Shown piece by piece: positions 1 to 5,485 of a stretch of DNA of 6,680 nucleotides. The translations under genes were made by a program, and so were the position numbers. The stretch is taken from assembly GCA_021813835.1 (NCBI GenBank), contig JAKAJJ010000034.1, positions 1 to 6,680 of the forward strand, read 5' to 3'. Numbering within the stretch: position 1 is the first letter of the stretch; each line of letters starts with the position of its first letter. This DNA comes from a bacterium. GTDB taxonomy: Bacteria; Patescibacteriota; Minisyncoccia; Phycocordibacterales; Phycocordibacteraceae. The notes beneath the pieces were generated by a model, which did not search any database, had not been told where the DNA came from, and saw nothing but the letters and a program-made list of their open reading frames with translations.

Positions 1-489
1 CTCGATGGTGCGGCGGAATCCCGCGCGCGTCCAAATGAAGAAGTGCACCTGCCCCTCGAGCGACGCTATTTCGAGCGACCACCAGGGGCGCACGGCGCCG
101 ACGATGTATTTCTTGTACCACGTGGCCTCCCCGGGGGAGTGATGGATGCCGGAGAGCACCGCCTCCATCGCGAGCGGCGTTTTTTCGAAATTGCGCGGCG
201 GCTTGATCTCGAGGAGGAGATACTTCTGGGAGGCGATGAATTCCGAGCGCTTCAGGTTGACCCAGACGCCCCACGCCCCGCCGACGAGCAGGACCGGGAG
301 CCACAGGGGCGCGAGAAAAAGCGCGAGCGAGAGCGCGGCCGCGACGACGCTCGGCATGAACACGAACGACACGAGGAGGAGCGCCGCGCCGAGGATCGCG
401 AGCGGCCACGGCGAAAGCCGGACGCCGAACTTATCCTTCGTCTTCCCCATGCGCTTCTCGAGCGCATCGTAGAACGGAAGCAGCGACAT
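1..489 (-). CDS. two-span membrane protein, N-terminal part (Patescibacteria secretion/ATPase-associated family?)
   Basis: The frame is open from an ATG at 489 to the window edge (163 codons, no stop), so the C-terminus is missing. After a charged start (about residues 1-27) there is a hydrophobic hairpin: span 1 at about 28-46 and span 2 at about 50-77, rich in Leu, Ala, Val and Trp. A soluble region begins at about 80 and includes YLLLEIKPPRNFEKTPLAME (90-109), then WYKKYIVGAVRPWWSLEIAS and VHFFIWTRAGFRR. From memory, this 'LLEI.PP...KTPLAME...' block followed by 'FFIWTP/RAGFR' resembles long Patescibacteria membrane proteins found near or fused to VirB4/VirD4-type ATPases. I cannot verify that here, and the ATPase part, if any, lies outside the window. 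The start is supported by an extended -10 box 8 nt upstream and an intergenic hairpin before it. The coding call is firm; the function is not. Confidence 0.75.
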   Translation of the reverse strand, partial: MSLLPFYDALEKRMGKTKDKFGVRLSPWPLAILGAALLLVSFVFMPSVVAAALSLALFLAPLWLPVLLVGGAWGVWVNLKRSEFIASQKYLLLEIKPPRNFEKTPLAMEAVLSGIHHSPGEATWYKKYIVGAVRPWWSLEIASLEGQVHFFIWTRAGFRRTIE

Positions 490-497
490 TGCCGTCC

Positions 498-506
498 AGT
501 ATACCA
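498..506 (-). promoter_or_regulatory. extended -10 promoter for the gene starting at 489
   Basis: On the minus strand this reads TGGTATACT, a TGn extension plus a near-consensus -10 hexamer. The hexamer ends 8 nt before the ATG, so transcription should start 1-2 nt upstream of the start codon and the mRNA would be almost leaderless. No -35 match is seen at the expected distance; that segment is the GC hairpin at 512-533, so recognition would rest on the extended -10. Confidence 0.6.
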
Positions 507-511
507 AACAG

Positions 512-533
512 CGCGGCGCCCGGGGGCGCCGCG
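512..533 (-). terminator. GC-rich hairpin, possible terminator of the sigma-like gene
   Basis: Perfect 9-bp arms CGCGGCGCC and GGCGCCGCG flank a 4-nt loop. On the minus strand the hairpin lies 36 nt after the TAA of the gene ending at 569 and is followed by CTGTTTGG, only a weak T-run. It fits an intrinsic terminator with a poor U-tract, and it occupies the spacer/-35 region of the promoter for the next gene. Confidence 0.45.
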
Positions 534-534
534 G

Positions 535-567
535 CCGGCCTCCTGCGAGGAGCGCGGCGAAGGCCGG
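535..567 (-). terminator. second imperfect hairpin just after the sigma-like gene
   Basis: Outer arms CCGGCCT (535-541) and AGGCCGG (561-567) enclose a smaller alternative hairpin CTCCT-GCG-AGGAG (540-552). It begins one nucleotide after the TAA at 571-569. With the stem at 512-533 it may form a compound termination structure. There is no T-run, so the call is weak. Confidence 0.25.
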
Positions 568-568
568 A

Positions 569-1639
569 TTAGCGCACGGTATAGCGCCCGTCTTTCATCC
601 GCTTGAAATAGCGCGGATCGTTCAGATTGACGAGAATGGTGTTGTCTTTCACGAAACGGACCTGCCGCACGCGCTTCACCACCTCTTCTTTCGCGAGAGG
701 GCCGTTCGCCTCAAGCACTTGGCGGATGACGTCGCGCACGACGCCCGGCGTGTATCCCCATTCGGTGAGCCCGTAGAGCCCGCGGCCGACGAGCACGAAG
801 CGCGGGTCCTTGATGAGCTCGTTATGGGTCGTCGCGATATGCGCTTTCTTCGAAAACAGTGTACCTATGGCTTTCGCGACTTCGGAAAAATGCATCGGCT
901 TGCCCTGGCGCTTGATGGCCAGGTAGGCGTAATCGCGGATGCCTTTGATGCGGATGGCGGTCGAGGAGGCGCGGCCCCACTCGGCGAGCGGGTTCTTCCC
1001 GATGCGCTTCGAGAGCGAGAGCCAGCGCTTCAGCACCTCCTCGTTCTTGTACGCGTCATTCACGCCTTTCAGCTCGTCGAGGAAGCGGTCGAGCAGCGCG
1101 CCTTCGGGAACGACCTCGTCGTCTTTAAGGGAGGCGTAGAGCTTCGAGAGGGCGTCGTGGATCTTCTTCGCGGTCGCGCTGTCCACATGCCAGCGGGCGA
1201 CGAAGTCGTCCGTCTCGCGCTCGCGGAAGAACGTCGAACCGACGACGAGGAAGAAGCGGAAGCGGTTGCGGGTCTTCTCATCCTTGCCGAGCGCGGCGAG
1301 AAGCGCTTCTTCGGGAACGATGGCGCCGAGCGATTCGATGTGGCGCGCGATGTCGCCGAACGCGGCCTGCGATTCCTTGAACGCCTTGCTCGCGCGCACG
1401 GCGTCGAGGCCGGCCGCCTCTATCTGGCGGACGCGCTCGCGGGTGATGCGCAGGCGGCTGCCGATGGCTTCGAGGGTCTCGCGCTTTCCGCTCGCGCCGA
1501 GGCCGAAGCGGCTCGAGAGGACCCCGCGGGCGCGCTCCGGCGCGGCGGCGAGGAGGCGCTTGGCGAGCGCGGCGTTATCAAAAGAAAAGGCGCCCGCGGA
1601 AGCCGCGGCCGTGCGCTTGGCCAGAGTCGCCGAGTTCAT
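569..1639 (-). CDS. sigma-70 region 4-like protein with C-terminal HARE-HTH-type winged helices
   Basis: A 356-residue soluble, basic protein. Residues about 52-82 read as a sigma region 4 helix-turn-helix: RETLEAIGSRLRITRERVRQ followed by IE, the signature that in sigma-70 contacts the -35 element. No region 2 (-10 binding/melting) segment is visible. The middle (about 100-200) is charged and helical, with two 'VPEEALL/VPEGALL' motifs (108-114 and 177-183) suggesting repeated winged-helix units. Residues about 232-293 (IRDYAYLAIKRQGKPMHFSE ... VGRGLYGLTEWG) resemble the HARE-HTH fold found in RNA polymerase delta subunit and other DNA-associated proteins. Residues 298-356 form another possible winged helix ending in DGRYTVR. 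The likely role is DNA-binding transcription regulation or an RNA polymerase accessory factor; a full sigma factor is unlikely without region 2. The start has a canonical -35/-10 pair upstream and no Shine-Dalgarno sequence. Confidence 0.85.
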   Translation of the reverse strand: MNSATLAKRTAAASAGAFSFDNAALAKRLLAAAPERARGVLSSRFGLGASGKRETLEAIGSRLRITRERVRQIEAAGLDAVRASKAFKESQAAFGDIARHIESLGAIVPEEALLAALGKDEKTRNRFRFFLVVGSTFFRERETDDFVARWHVDSATAKKIHDALSKLYASLKDDEVVPEGALLDRFLDELKGVNDAYKNEEVLKRWLSLSKRIGKNPLAEWGRASSTAIRIKGIRDYAYLAIKRQGKPMHFSEVAKAIGTLFSKKAHIATTHNELIKDPRFVLVGRGLYGLTEWGYTPGVVRDVIRQVLEANGPLAKEEVVKRVRQVRFVKDNTILVNLNDPRYFKRMKDGRYTVR

Positions 1640-1648
1640 GTAGTGAAA

Positions 1649-1677
1649 GTTATATCTGACAGTTGGCGCTGCGTCAA
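1649..1677 (-). promoter_or_regulatory. sigma-70-type promoter of the sigma-like gene
   Basis: On the minus strand TTGACG (1677-1672) and TATAAC (1654-1649) are separated by exactly 17 nt, each one base from the housekeeping consensus. The -10 ends 9 nt before the ATG at 1639, predicting a 5' end of about 2-3 nt and leaderless translation. It is the best-formed promoter in the window. Confidence 0.75.
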
Positions 1678-1684
1678 TAGCGCC
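1665..1684 (-). terminator. short hairpin between leuS and the sigma-like gene
   Basis: Arms GGCGCT and AGCGCC (6 bp) flank an 8-nt loop, starting 4 nt beyond the leuS stop codon. There is no T-run, so it would be a weak terminator at best. The -35 box of the next gene lies mostly in its loop, so the hairpin and the promoter share the same bases. Confidence 0.3.
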
Positions 1685-1687
1685 GCA

Positions 1688-4585
1688 TTACACCACGAGA
1701 TTGATGATTTTCCCCGGGACGTAGACGACCCGCGAGGGTTCCCTGCCCAGGGTGGCCGCGGACACGCTCGCGAGCGCGCGGGCGGCGGCGACCGCCTCCG
1801 CCTCCGGCGCGTCGGGCGGAAGGCGGAGCGAGCCGCGCCGCTTCCCGTTCACCTGCACGACGACCTCCGTTTCCGTGGCCGCTCCGGCGTCCTCATAGGA
1901 AGGCCAGGGCGCCTGGTGCACGCTTCCCTGCCCGCCCAGCTCTTCCCAGAGGTGTTCGGCGAGGTGCGGAGCGAACGGCGCGAGCATAATGACGAAATCT
2001 CTCACGAGCGCGAGCGGGATCTCCTTCAAATCCTCAAGATCGTTGAGGAGCGTCATCAGCGCCGCGACCCCGGTATTGAACTTGAAGCGGTCGCCGTCGA
2101 GGGCGACCTTCCCGCCCGCCTTCGCCAGCGCTTGCTTCATCATCTCCGGTACCTCACTTGGCGGCGAGACACCCAAGCGACTTGGGTGTCTCGCCGCCAA
2201 GTTGGCGCGCTCCACGAGACGGGTGATGCGATCGAGGAATTTGCGCATGCTCGGCACGCCGTCGAGATTCCAGGGGTAGCTTCCGGCTTCGTTGTAGGGG
2301 CCGATGAAAGCGAGGTAGAGGCGGACGGCGTCCGCGCCGTACTTCTGCACGAAATCATCGGGGTTTATCACGTTCCCTTTCGATTTGCTCATTTTCTGGC
2401 CGTCGGGTCCCAGGATGATGCCGCGATTGAATCGCTCGGCGAACGGCTCGTCGACCGGCACGAGCGCGAGGTCGTAGAGCGCCTTGGTGAAGAAGCGCGA
2501 ATACAAAAGATGGAGCGTGGTGTGTTCCGCGCCGCCCGAGTAGCGGTCCACCGGCATCCATTTCTCCATCAGCGCCCGGTCGGAAAAATTATAGGCGCCC
2601 TTCGGACCGAGATACCGCAGGAAGTACCACGATGAATCGACGAAGGTGTCGAGCGTGTCGTACTCGGGCGTCCACCCCTCGCCGAAGATGCGCGTGACGC
2701 GCTCTCTGAGTTCCCGGGACGACGCGAGCGGCGCCTTCCCCGTCGGCGTGAAATCCGCATCCGTCGGGAGCATCCACGGCAAGTGCTCCGCGGGAACGGC
2801 ATGCGGCCTCCCGTCAGGGTCATACACGACGGGGATGGGGCATCCCCAGTAGCGCTGGCGGGAAACGAGCCAGTCGCGCAGACGGTACTGCGTCGCGCGC
2901 TCGCCGCCGGCGGCCGCGGCGATATCCCCCTTCGCGCCCTCGGAATCGCGTCCGGAGAATTCACCCGAATTAATGAGGACGCCGGAGCCGGTGTAGGCGC
3001 CCGAGGCGCCGCCGAGCCGTTCGAGCCACACGTCCATTTCGGCGTGGGTCATCGAAGAGGCCGTTACCTCATTCATATCCGCCCACAGGACTTCGTGCAT
3101 TTCGCTTTCCTCCCGCGCGAGCGGCACCCGCTCGTCGCCGGCGAGGTCGAAACTCACGAGCGAAGTGTAGGAAATGCGGTTCTCATCCTTGTGGGCGGCG
3201 AAGTATTCGGCGCGAACCTGCCCGCCCCACACCTTTCCGTTTCCGAGGTTGGTATAGCCGGTCTCTTCGCGCACCTCGCGGCGCGCGGCGTCGAGAACCG
3301 ATTCGCCTTCCTCGATGCCGCCCATCGGGAACGTCGTCCAGGGGTGTTTTTTCCACGCGAGGATCAGGACTTTCCCGTCCTTCGGATTGCGGACGACGAC
3401 GTGGACGTTCCGGCGCTCGACGTACCGCTTCCCCGCGACCGGGGGATTTCTCCGGTCGACGCGCAGCGGCGCGATGACCTCGCGCACGGGAAGCCGCATC
3501 GCCTGCGCGAATTCGAAGTCGCGCTCGTCGTGCGCGGGGACGGCCATCACCGCGCCGGTGCCATAGGAGGCGAGGACATAATCGGCGACGTAAATCGGGA
3601 TTTCCTCTTTTGTTGCCGGATTGATCGCTTTTACGCCCTTGAGCTCGACGCCGGTCTTCTCTTTATTCTCGCTGCGCTCGCGCTCGGTCTTCGACGCTGT
3701 CGTTTTAACGTACGCCTCAACCTCGCCCACGTTCATGATGGATTTACGAAATCCATCAATAAGGGGGTGCTCCGGCGCGAGGACCACGTACGTCGCGCCG
3801 AAGAGCGTGTCCGGCCGCGTCGTGAACACCTTGATGGATTGGACACCCGATGTTCCTTCAGAAGTTAGGACATCCGATGTCCTAACTTCGAATGAGAGGT
3901 ATGCGCCCTCGCTCTTTCCTATCCACGCCCGCTGGGCTTCCTTGATCTCTTCGCGCCACGGCAGGTCCTCGAGGCCGGCGAGAAGCCGTTCGGCGTACTC
4001 GGTGATCTTGAGGAACCACTGGGTGAGGCGTCGTTCTTCAACTTCGGAGCCGCACCGCTCGCAGCGGCCGTCGATGACCTGCTCGTTGGCAAGGACGGTC
4101 TGGTCCTGCGGGCACCATTTGACCGGCGCTTCGCGGCGCTCGGCGAGGCCGTGCTCGAACAGTTTCGCGAAGAGCCACTGCGTCCAGTGGTAGTAGTCCG
4201 GTTCGCAGGTAAGGACTTCTTTGGACCAGTCGAAGGAGGGACCCATCGACGCGAGCTGCGCGCGCATGCGTTCGATATTTTTATACGTCCATTCCTTCGG
4301 ATCCTCGCCGTTCTTGATCGCCGCATTCTCGGCGGGCAAGCCGAACGCGTCGAAACCGATCGGAAAGAGCACGTTCTTCCCGCGCATGCGGAGCATGCGC
4401 GCGTAGATGTCGGTCACGGCGAACGCGTACCAGTGGCCGATGTGGAGATCGCCCGAGGGGTACGGGAACTCGACGAGCAGGTAGTACGGCTCTTTTGATT
4501 CGTCCGCGAGGTCGGTGCGGTACAGATCGAGAGAGACCCATTTCTCTCGGGCCCTTCTTTCTATGTCGCGATGGTCGTATGCCAT
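1688..4585 (-). CDS. leuS: leucyl-tRNA synthetase with Nudix hydrolase domain inserted in the editing region
   Basis: A 965-residue class I synthetase that charges tRNA-Leu with leucine in the cytoplasm. Visible parts: HIGH motif at 48-51; a Cys-containing segment (C158, C175, C178) that may bind zinc; CP1 editing domain from about 215 with TTRPDTLFGATY (255-266) and VPAHDERD (349-356, with the conserved editing Asp at 356); a Nudix domain at about 378-526; return to LeuRS sequence at GVLINSGEFSG (535-545) and RLRDWLVSRQRYWG (568-581); KMSKS at 731-735; anticodon-binding helices about 770-890; C-terminal domain ending VYVPGKIINLVV. The bacterial leucine-specific insertion before KMSKS is missing. 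The start is MAYDHRD at 4585, where LeuRS homology begins, preceded by AGAAGG; the frame stays open for 100 more codons upstream, but those overlap the neighbouring gene and look non-native. Three perfect inverted repeats lie in the coding sequence. Product call very secure. Confidence 0.97.
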   Translation of the reverse strand: MAYDHRDIERRAREKWVSLDLYRTDLADESKEPYYLLVEFPYPSGDLHIGHWYAFAVTDIYARMLRMRGKNVLFPIGFDAFGLPAENAAIKNGEDPKEWTYKNIERMRAQLASMGPSFDWSKEVLTCEPDYYHWTQWLFAKLFEHGLAERREAPVKWCPQDQTVLANEQVIDGRCERCGSEVEERRLTQWFLKITEYAERLLAGLEDLPWREEIKEAQRAWIGKSEGAYLSFEVRTSDVLTSEGTSGVQSIKVFTTRPDTLFGATYVVLAPEHPLIDGFRKSIMNVGEVEAYVKTTASKTERERSENKEKTGVELKGVKAINPATKEEIPIYVADYVLASYGTGAVMAVPAHDERDFEFAQAMRLPVREVIAPLRVDRRNPPVAGKRYVERRNVHVVVRNPKDGKVLILAWKKHPWTTFPMGGIEEGESVLDAARREVREETGYTNLGNGKVWGGQVRAEYFAAHKDENRISYTSLVSFDLAGDERVPLAREESEMHEVLWADMNEVTASSMTHAEMDVWLERLGGASGAYTGSGVLINSGEFSGRDSEGAKGDIAAAAGGERATQYRLRDWLVSRQRYWGCPIPVVYDPDGRPHAVPAEHLPWMLPTDADFTPTGKAPLASSRELRERVTRIFGEGWTPEYDTLDTFVDSSWYFLRYLGPKGAYNFSDRALMEKWMPVDRYSGGAEHTTLHLLYSRFFTKALYDLALVPVDEPFAERFNRGIILGPDGQKMSKSKGNVINPDDFVQKYGADAVRLYLAFIGPYNEAGSYPWNLDGVPSMRKFLDRITRLVERANLAARHPSRLGVSPPSEVPEMMKQALAKAGGKVALDGDRFKFNTGVAALMTLLNDLEDLKEIPLALVRDFVIMLAPFAPHLAEHLWEELGGQGSVHQAPWPSYEDAGAATETEVVVQVNGKRRGSLRLPPDAPEAEAVAAARALASVSAATLGREPSRVVYVPGKIINLVV
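2156..2202. repeat. 22-bp perfect inverted repeat with CGA loop inside leuS
   Basis: Arms at 2156-2177 and 2181-2202 are exact reverse complements around a 3-nt loop. The element is read in frame as LeuRS residues 795-810 (NLAARHPSRLGVSPPS), between helices of the anticodon-binding domain where a loop is expected. Arms this long are not explicable by chance, and the mRNA would form a very stable stem. It resembles a palindromic element inserted in a gene. Confidence 0.9.
3008..3454 (-). other. Nudix hydrolase domain embedded in LeuRS
   Basis: This stretch encodes LeuRS residues about 378-526. Residues 422-444 match the Nudix box GX5EX7REUXEEXGU at every position: G422, E428, R436-E437-V438, E440-E441, G443 and Y444. 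Upstream lies the typical first strand (RNVHVVVRNP ... VLILAWKKHPWTTFPMG); downstream are further strands ending about HEVLWADMNEV. In ordinary bacterial LeuRS only a short linker of some 15-20 residues joins the editing core to the VLFNSGEF-type segment; here the whole domain sits at that point. All metal-binding/catalytic glutamates are kept, so activity on a nucleoside-diphosphate-X substrate is plausible. The substrate cannot be told from the sequence. Confidence 0.9.
3736..3758. repeat. 10-bp perfect inverted repeat with ACG loop inside leuS
   Basis: Arms TGATGGATTT (3736-3745) and AAATCCATCA (3749-3758) flank a 3-nt loop. It encodes LeuRS residues 276-284 (IDGFRKSIM) in the editing domain. 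It is AT-rich relative to its surroundings. Alone it could be chance; its 3-nt loop matches the two longer palindromes in the same gene. Confidence 0.7.
3841..3856. repeat. degenerate copy of the neighbouring palindrome core
   Basis: On the minus strand this reads GGAACATCGGGTGTCC, against GGACATCGGATGTCC in the core of the perfect palindrome at 3861-3889: one inserted base and one substitution. The two lie in tandem 4 nt apart and encode EGTSGVQS of LeuRS. It looks like a decayed duplicate. Confidence 0.45.
3861..3889. repeat. 13-bp perfect inverted repeat with CCG loop inside leuS
   Basis: Arms GAAGTTAGGACAT (3861-3873) and ATGTCCTAACTTC (3877-3889) are exact reverse complements. It encodes LeuRS residues 233-242 (EVRTSDVLTS), in a turn between two editing-domain strands where the loop is longer than in the E. 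coli enzyme as I recall it. It is more AT-rich than the flanking sequence, which supports an inserted origin. Confidence 0.88.
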
Positions 4586-4589
4586 ACAG

Positions 4590-4595
4590 CCTTCT
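4590..4595 (-). promoter_or_regulatory. Shine-Dalgarno sequence of leuS
   Basis: AGAAGG on the minus strand, 4 nt before the ATG at 4585. It fixes the leuS start at MAYDHRD rather than at an upstream codon of the same open frame. No convincing -10 lies at the close distance seen for other genes here, consistent with leuS being read from a transcript that begins upstream. Confidence 0.6.
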
Positions 4596-4614
4596 ACGGT
4601 ACGGCAAGATCGCA

Positions 4615-5184
4615 CTAATCGCGGAAGCGGCGCCAACCGATGGAAAGAAGCGCGAGAAGACCTGTCGTCGCGATAGCAAGCCGTATCCAATTGCCCGCCG
4701 TGCCCCAGTACTGCGCGGAACCGATAACGAGCGCGACCACGCCGCCGTAGGAAAGCCCGGTGGAAACGATCGACGAGCCGAGCGGCATAAGGCCGGCGAC
4801 AAGCGCGACGATGCCGAGCCCCACCATCAGGACGAAGGCGGAGAGCGCGTGCCGGTCGCGTGCGGCCTGGTACGGCTTCTGGCACTTGGCGTACATGTCG
4901 CAGTAGCCGGTCATCCTCGGCGAAGTCATGTCGGTAGCGGGCGCGGGAGCCGGCGAATAACTATTCCAGATACCGCCCTGTGCATCGCAGGCCGGCGCAT
5001 CGGTCGGGGTAACGGTTACTTGCGGGCAATAATCCTCGTAGACCGGCGCCGGGTACGCGAGGGCGAGGACGACATTGAAAAAAATATTGAGGACAACGAC
5101 GATGCCGAGCAAGAGCGCCCAGCGGACGAACTTCGGATGGCGCGGCGTCGATGCGGGAGCGGGAGCGGTGGGGGAAGTATCCAT
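4615..5184 (-). CDS. four-span membrane protein with cysteine-containing outer loop, unknown function
   Basis: A 189-residue protein I do not recognise beyond a general likeness to uncharacterised Patescibacteria membrane proteins. A short Pro/Ala/Thr-rich N-terminus precedes span 1 (about 20-44, WALLLGIVVVLNIFFNVVLA). A hydrophilic loop of about 65 residues follows, with four cysteines (C53, C66, C95, C101) and Pro/Ala-rich stretches. Three further spans lie at about 113-134, 138-158 and 166-184, and the tail WRRFRD is basic. The positive tail suggests both ends are cytoplasmic and the loop is outside, where the cysteines could form disulphides. The ATG at 5184 is preceded by a -10 box with an 8-nt gap, and the stop lies 29 nt from leuS, so the two are probably cotranscribed. 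That need not imply a functional link. Confidence 0.85.
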   Translation of the reverse strand: MDTSPTAPAPASTPRHPKFVRWALLLGIVVVLNIFFNVVLALAYPAPVYEDYCPQVTVTPTDAPACDAQGGIWNSYSPAPAPATDMTSPRMTGYCDMYAKCQKPYQAARDRHALSAFVLMVGLGIVALVAGLMPLGSSIVSTGLSYGGVVALVIGSAQYWGTAGNWIRLAIATTGLLALLSIGWRRFRD

Positions 5185-5192
5185 AGAATTCC

Positions 5193-5198
5193 AGTATA
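5193..5198 (-). promoter_or_regulatory. -10 box for the four-span membrane protein gene
   Basis: TATACT on the minus strand ends 8 nt before the ATG at 5184, just after the stop codon of the preceding gene. A start about 7 nt downstream of the box would leave a 1-2 nt leader. The region 17 nt upstream (TTCCCC) is a poor -35 and there is no TGn extension, so this is the weakest of the four close promoters. Confidence 0.45.
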
Positions 5199-5203
5199 TC
5201 GCG

Positions 5204-5485
5204 CTACGGACTCGCGGGGAATCCGTTCGGTCGGACGGGGCCGGGCGGAATGGGCGTTTTGCCGGGCGGGCCGAGGCCAGACGAGAACGCGGAGGACAGG
5301 AAGAAAAAGGAAGTGAGCAGAACGACGAGCACAGCGCCGAACAAAATATGATTTGCCGCCTGTTCCGTTTTGATCAGGCCGCCGGAAAGGTCCATGAGCA
5401 CGCGCGCGAAGGAGCGGCGGGCGGGAAGGCCGCGCTGTGTGTACATATCCTTCTCTTCGTTGAATCGGATGTCAGTCACGGTCAA
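5204..5485 (-). CDS. small single-span membrane protein, unknown function
   Basis: 93 residues. It is taken from a TTG at 5485 that overlaps the pilin stop in the arrangement TTGA, suggesting translational coupling. An ATG at residue 14 (position 5446) is the alternative; it has AGAAGGA upstream but only 1-2 nt away, which is too close. The upstream start is preferred because the segment DIRFNEEKD before that ATG resembles the N-terminus of small Patescibacteria membrane proteins as I remember them ('IRF.EE ... GLIKTE.QANHIL'). The chain has a basic N-terminal half, GLIKTEQAANHIL (36-48), one span at about 47-66 (ILFGAVLVVLLTSFFFL), and a Pro/Gly-rich tail. Its position directly after a pilin gene hints at a role in pilus assembly or the cell surface, but nothing in the sequence proves it. 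Confidence 0.75.
   Translation of the reverse strand: MTVTDIRFNEEKDMYTQRGLPARRSFARVLMDLSGGLIKTEQAANHILFGAVLVVLLTSFFFLSSAFSSGLGPPGKTPIPPGPVRPNGFPASP

Noticed and set aside
43..606. 187-codon plus-strand open frame
   Set aside because: It is antisense to the membrane protein at 1-489 and runs across the intergenic hairpins; composition is almost all charged residues with no domain.
1412..1434. Short inverted match GCCGCC/GGCGG within the sigma-like gene
   Set aside because: Arms of 5-6 bp in GC-rich coding sequence are expected by chance and lie in the conserved ERVRQIE coding region.
719..2635. 638-codon open frame on the plus strand
   Set aside because: It lies antisense to the sigma-like gene and leuS, crosses their boundary, and its Arg/Glu/Ala-rich translation has no domain character. 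GC-rich coding DNA commonly leaves the opposite strand open.
2831..2847. 7-bp inverted repeat GGGGATG-GGG-CATCCCC in leuS
   Set aside because: It encodes the conserved LeuRS block RYWGCPIPVV, so the symmetry is explained by selected residues and codon use, and arms of 7 bp are plausible by chance.
2783..3868. 361-codon open frame on the plus strand
   Set aside because: Antisense to the leuS editing and Nudix region; its translation is Arg/His/Gly-rich with no recognisable motif.
4586..4885. 100-codon N-terminal extension of the leuS frame
   Set aside because: It overlaps the coding region of the membrane protein at 4615-5184, is rich in Arg and Ala without LeuRS similarity, and a Shine-Dalgarno sequence sits before the internal ATG at 4585 where homology begins.
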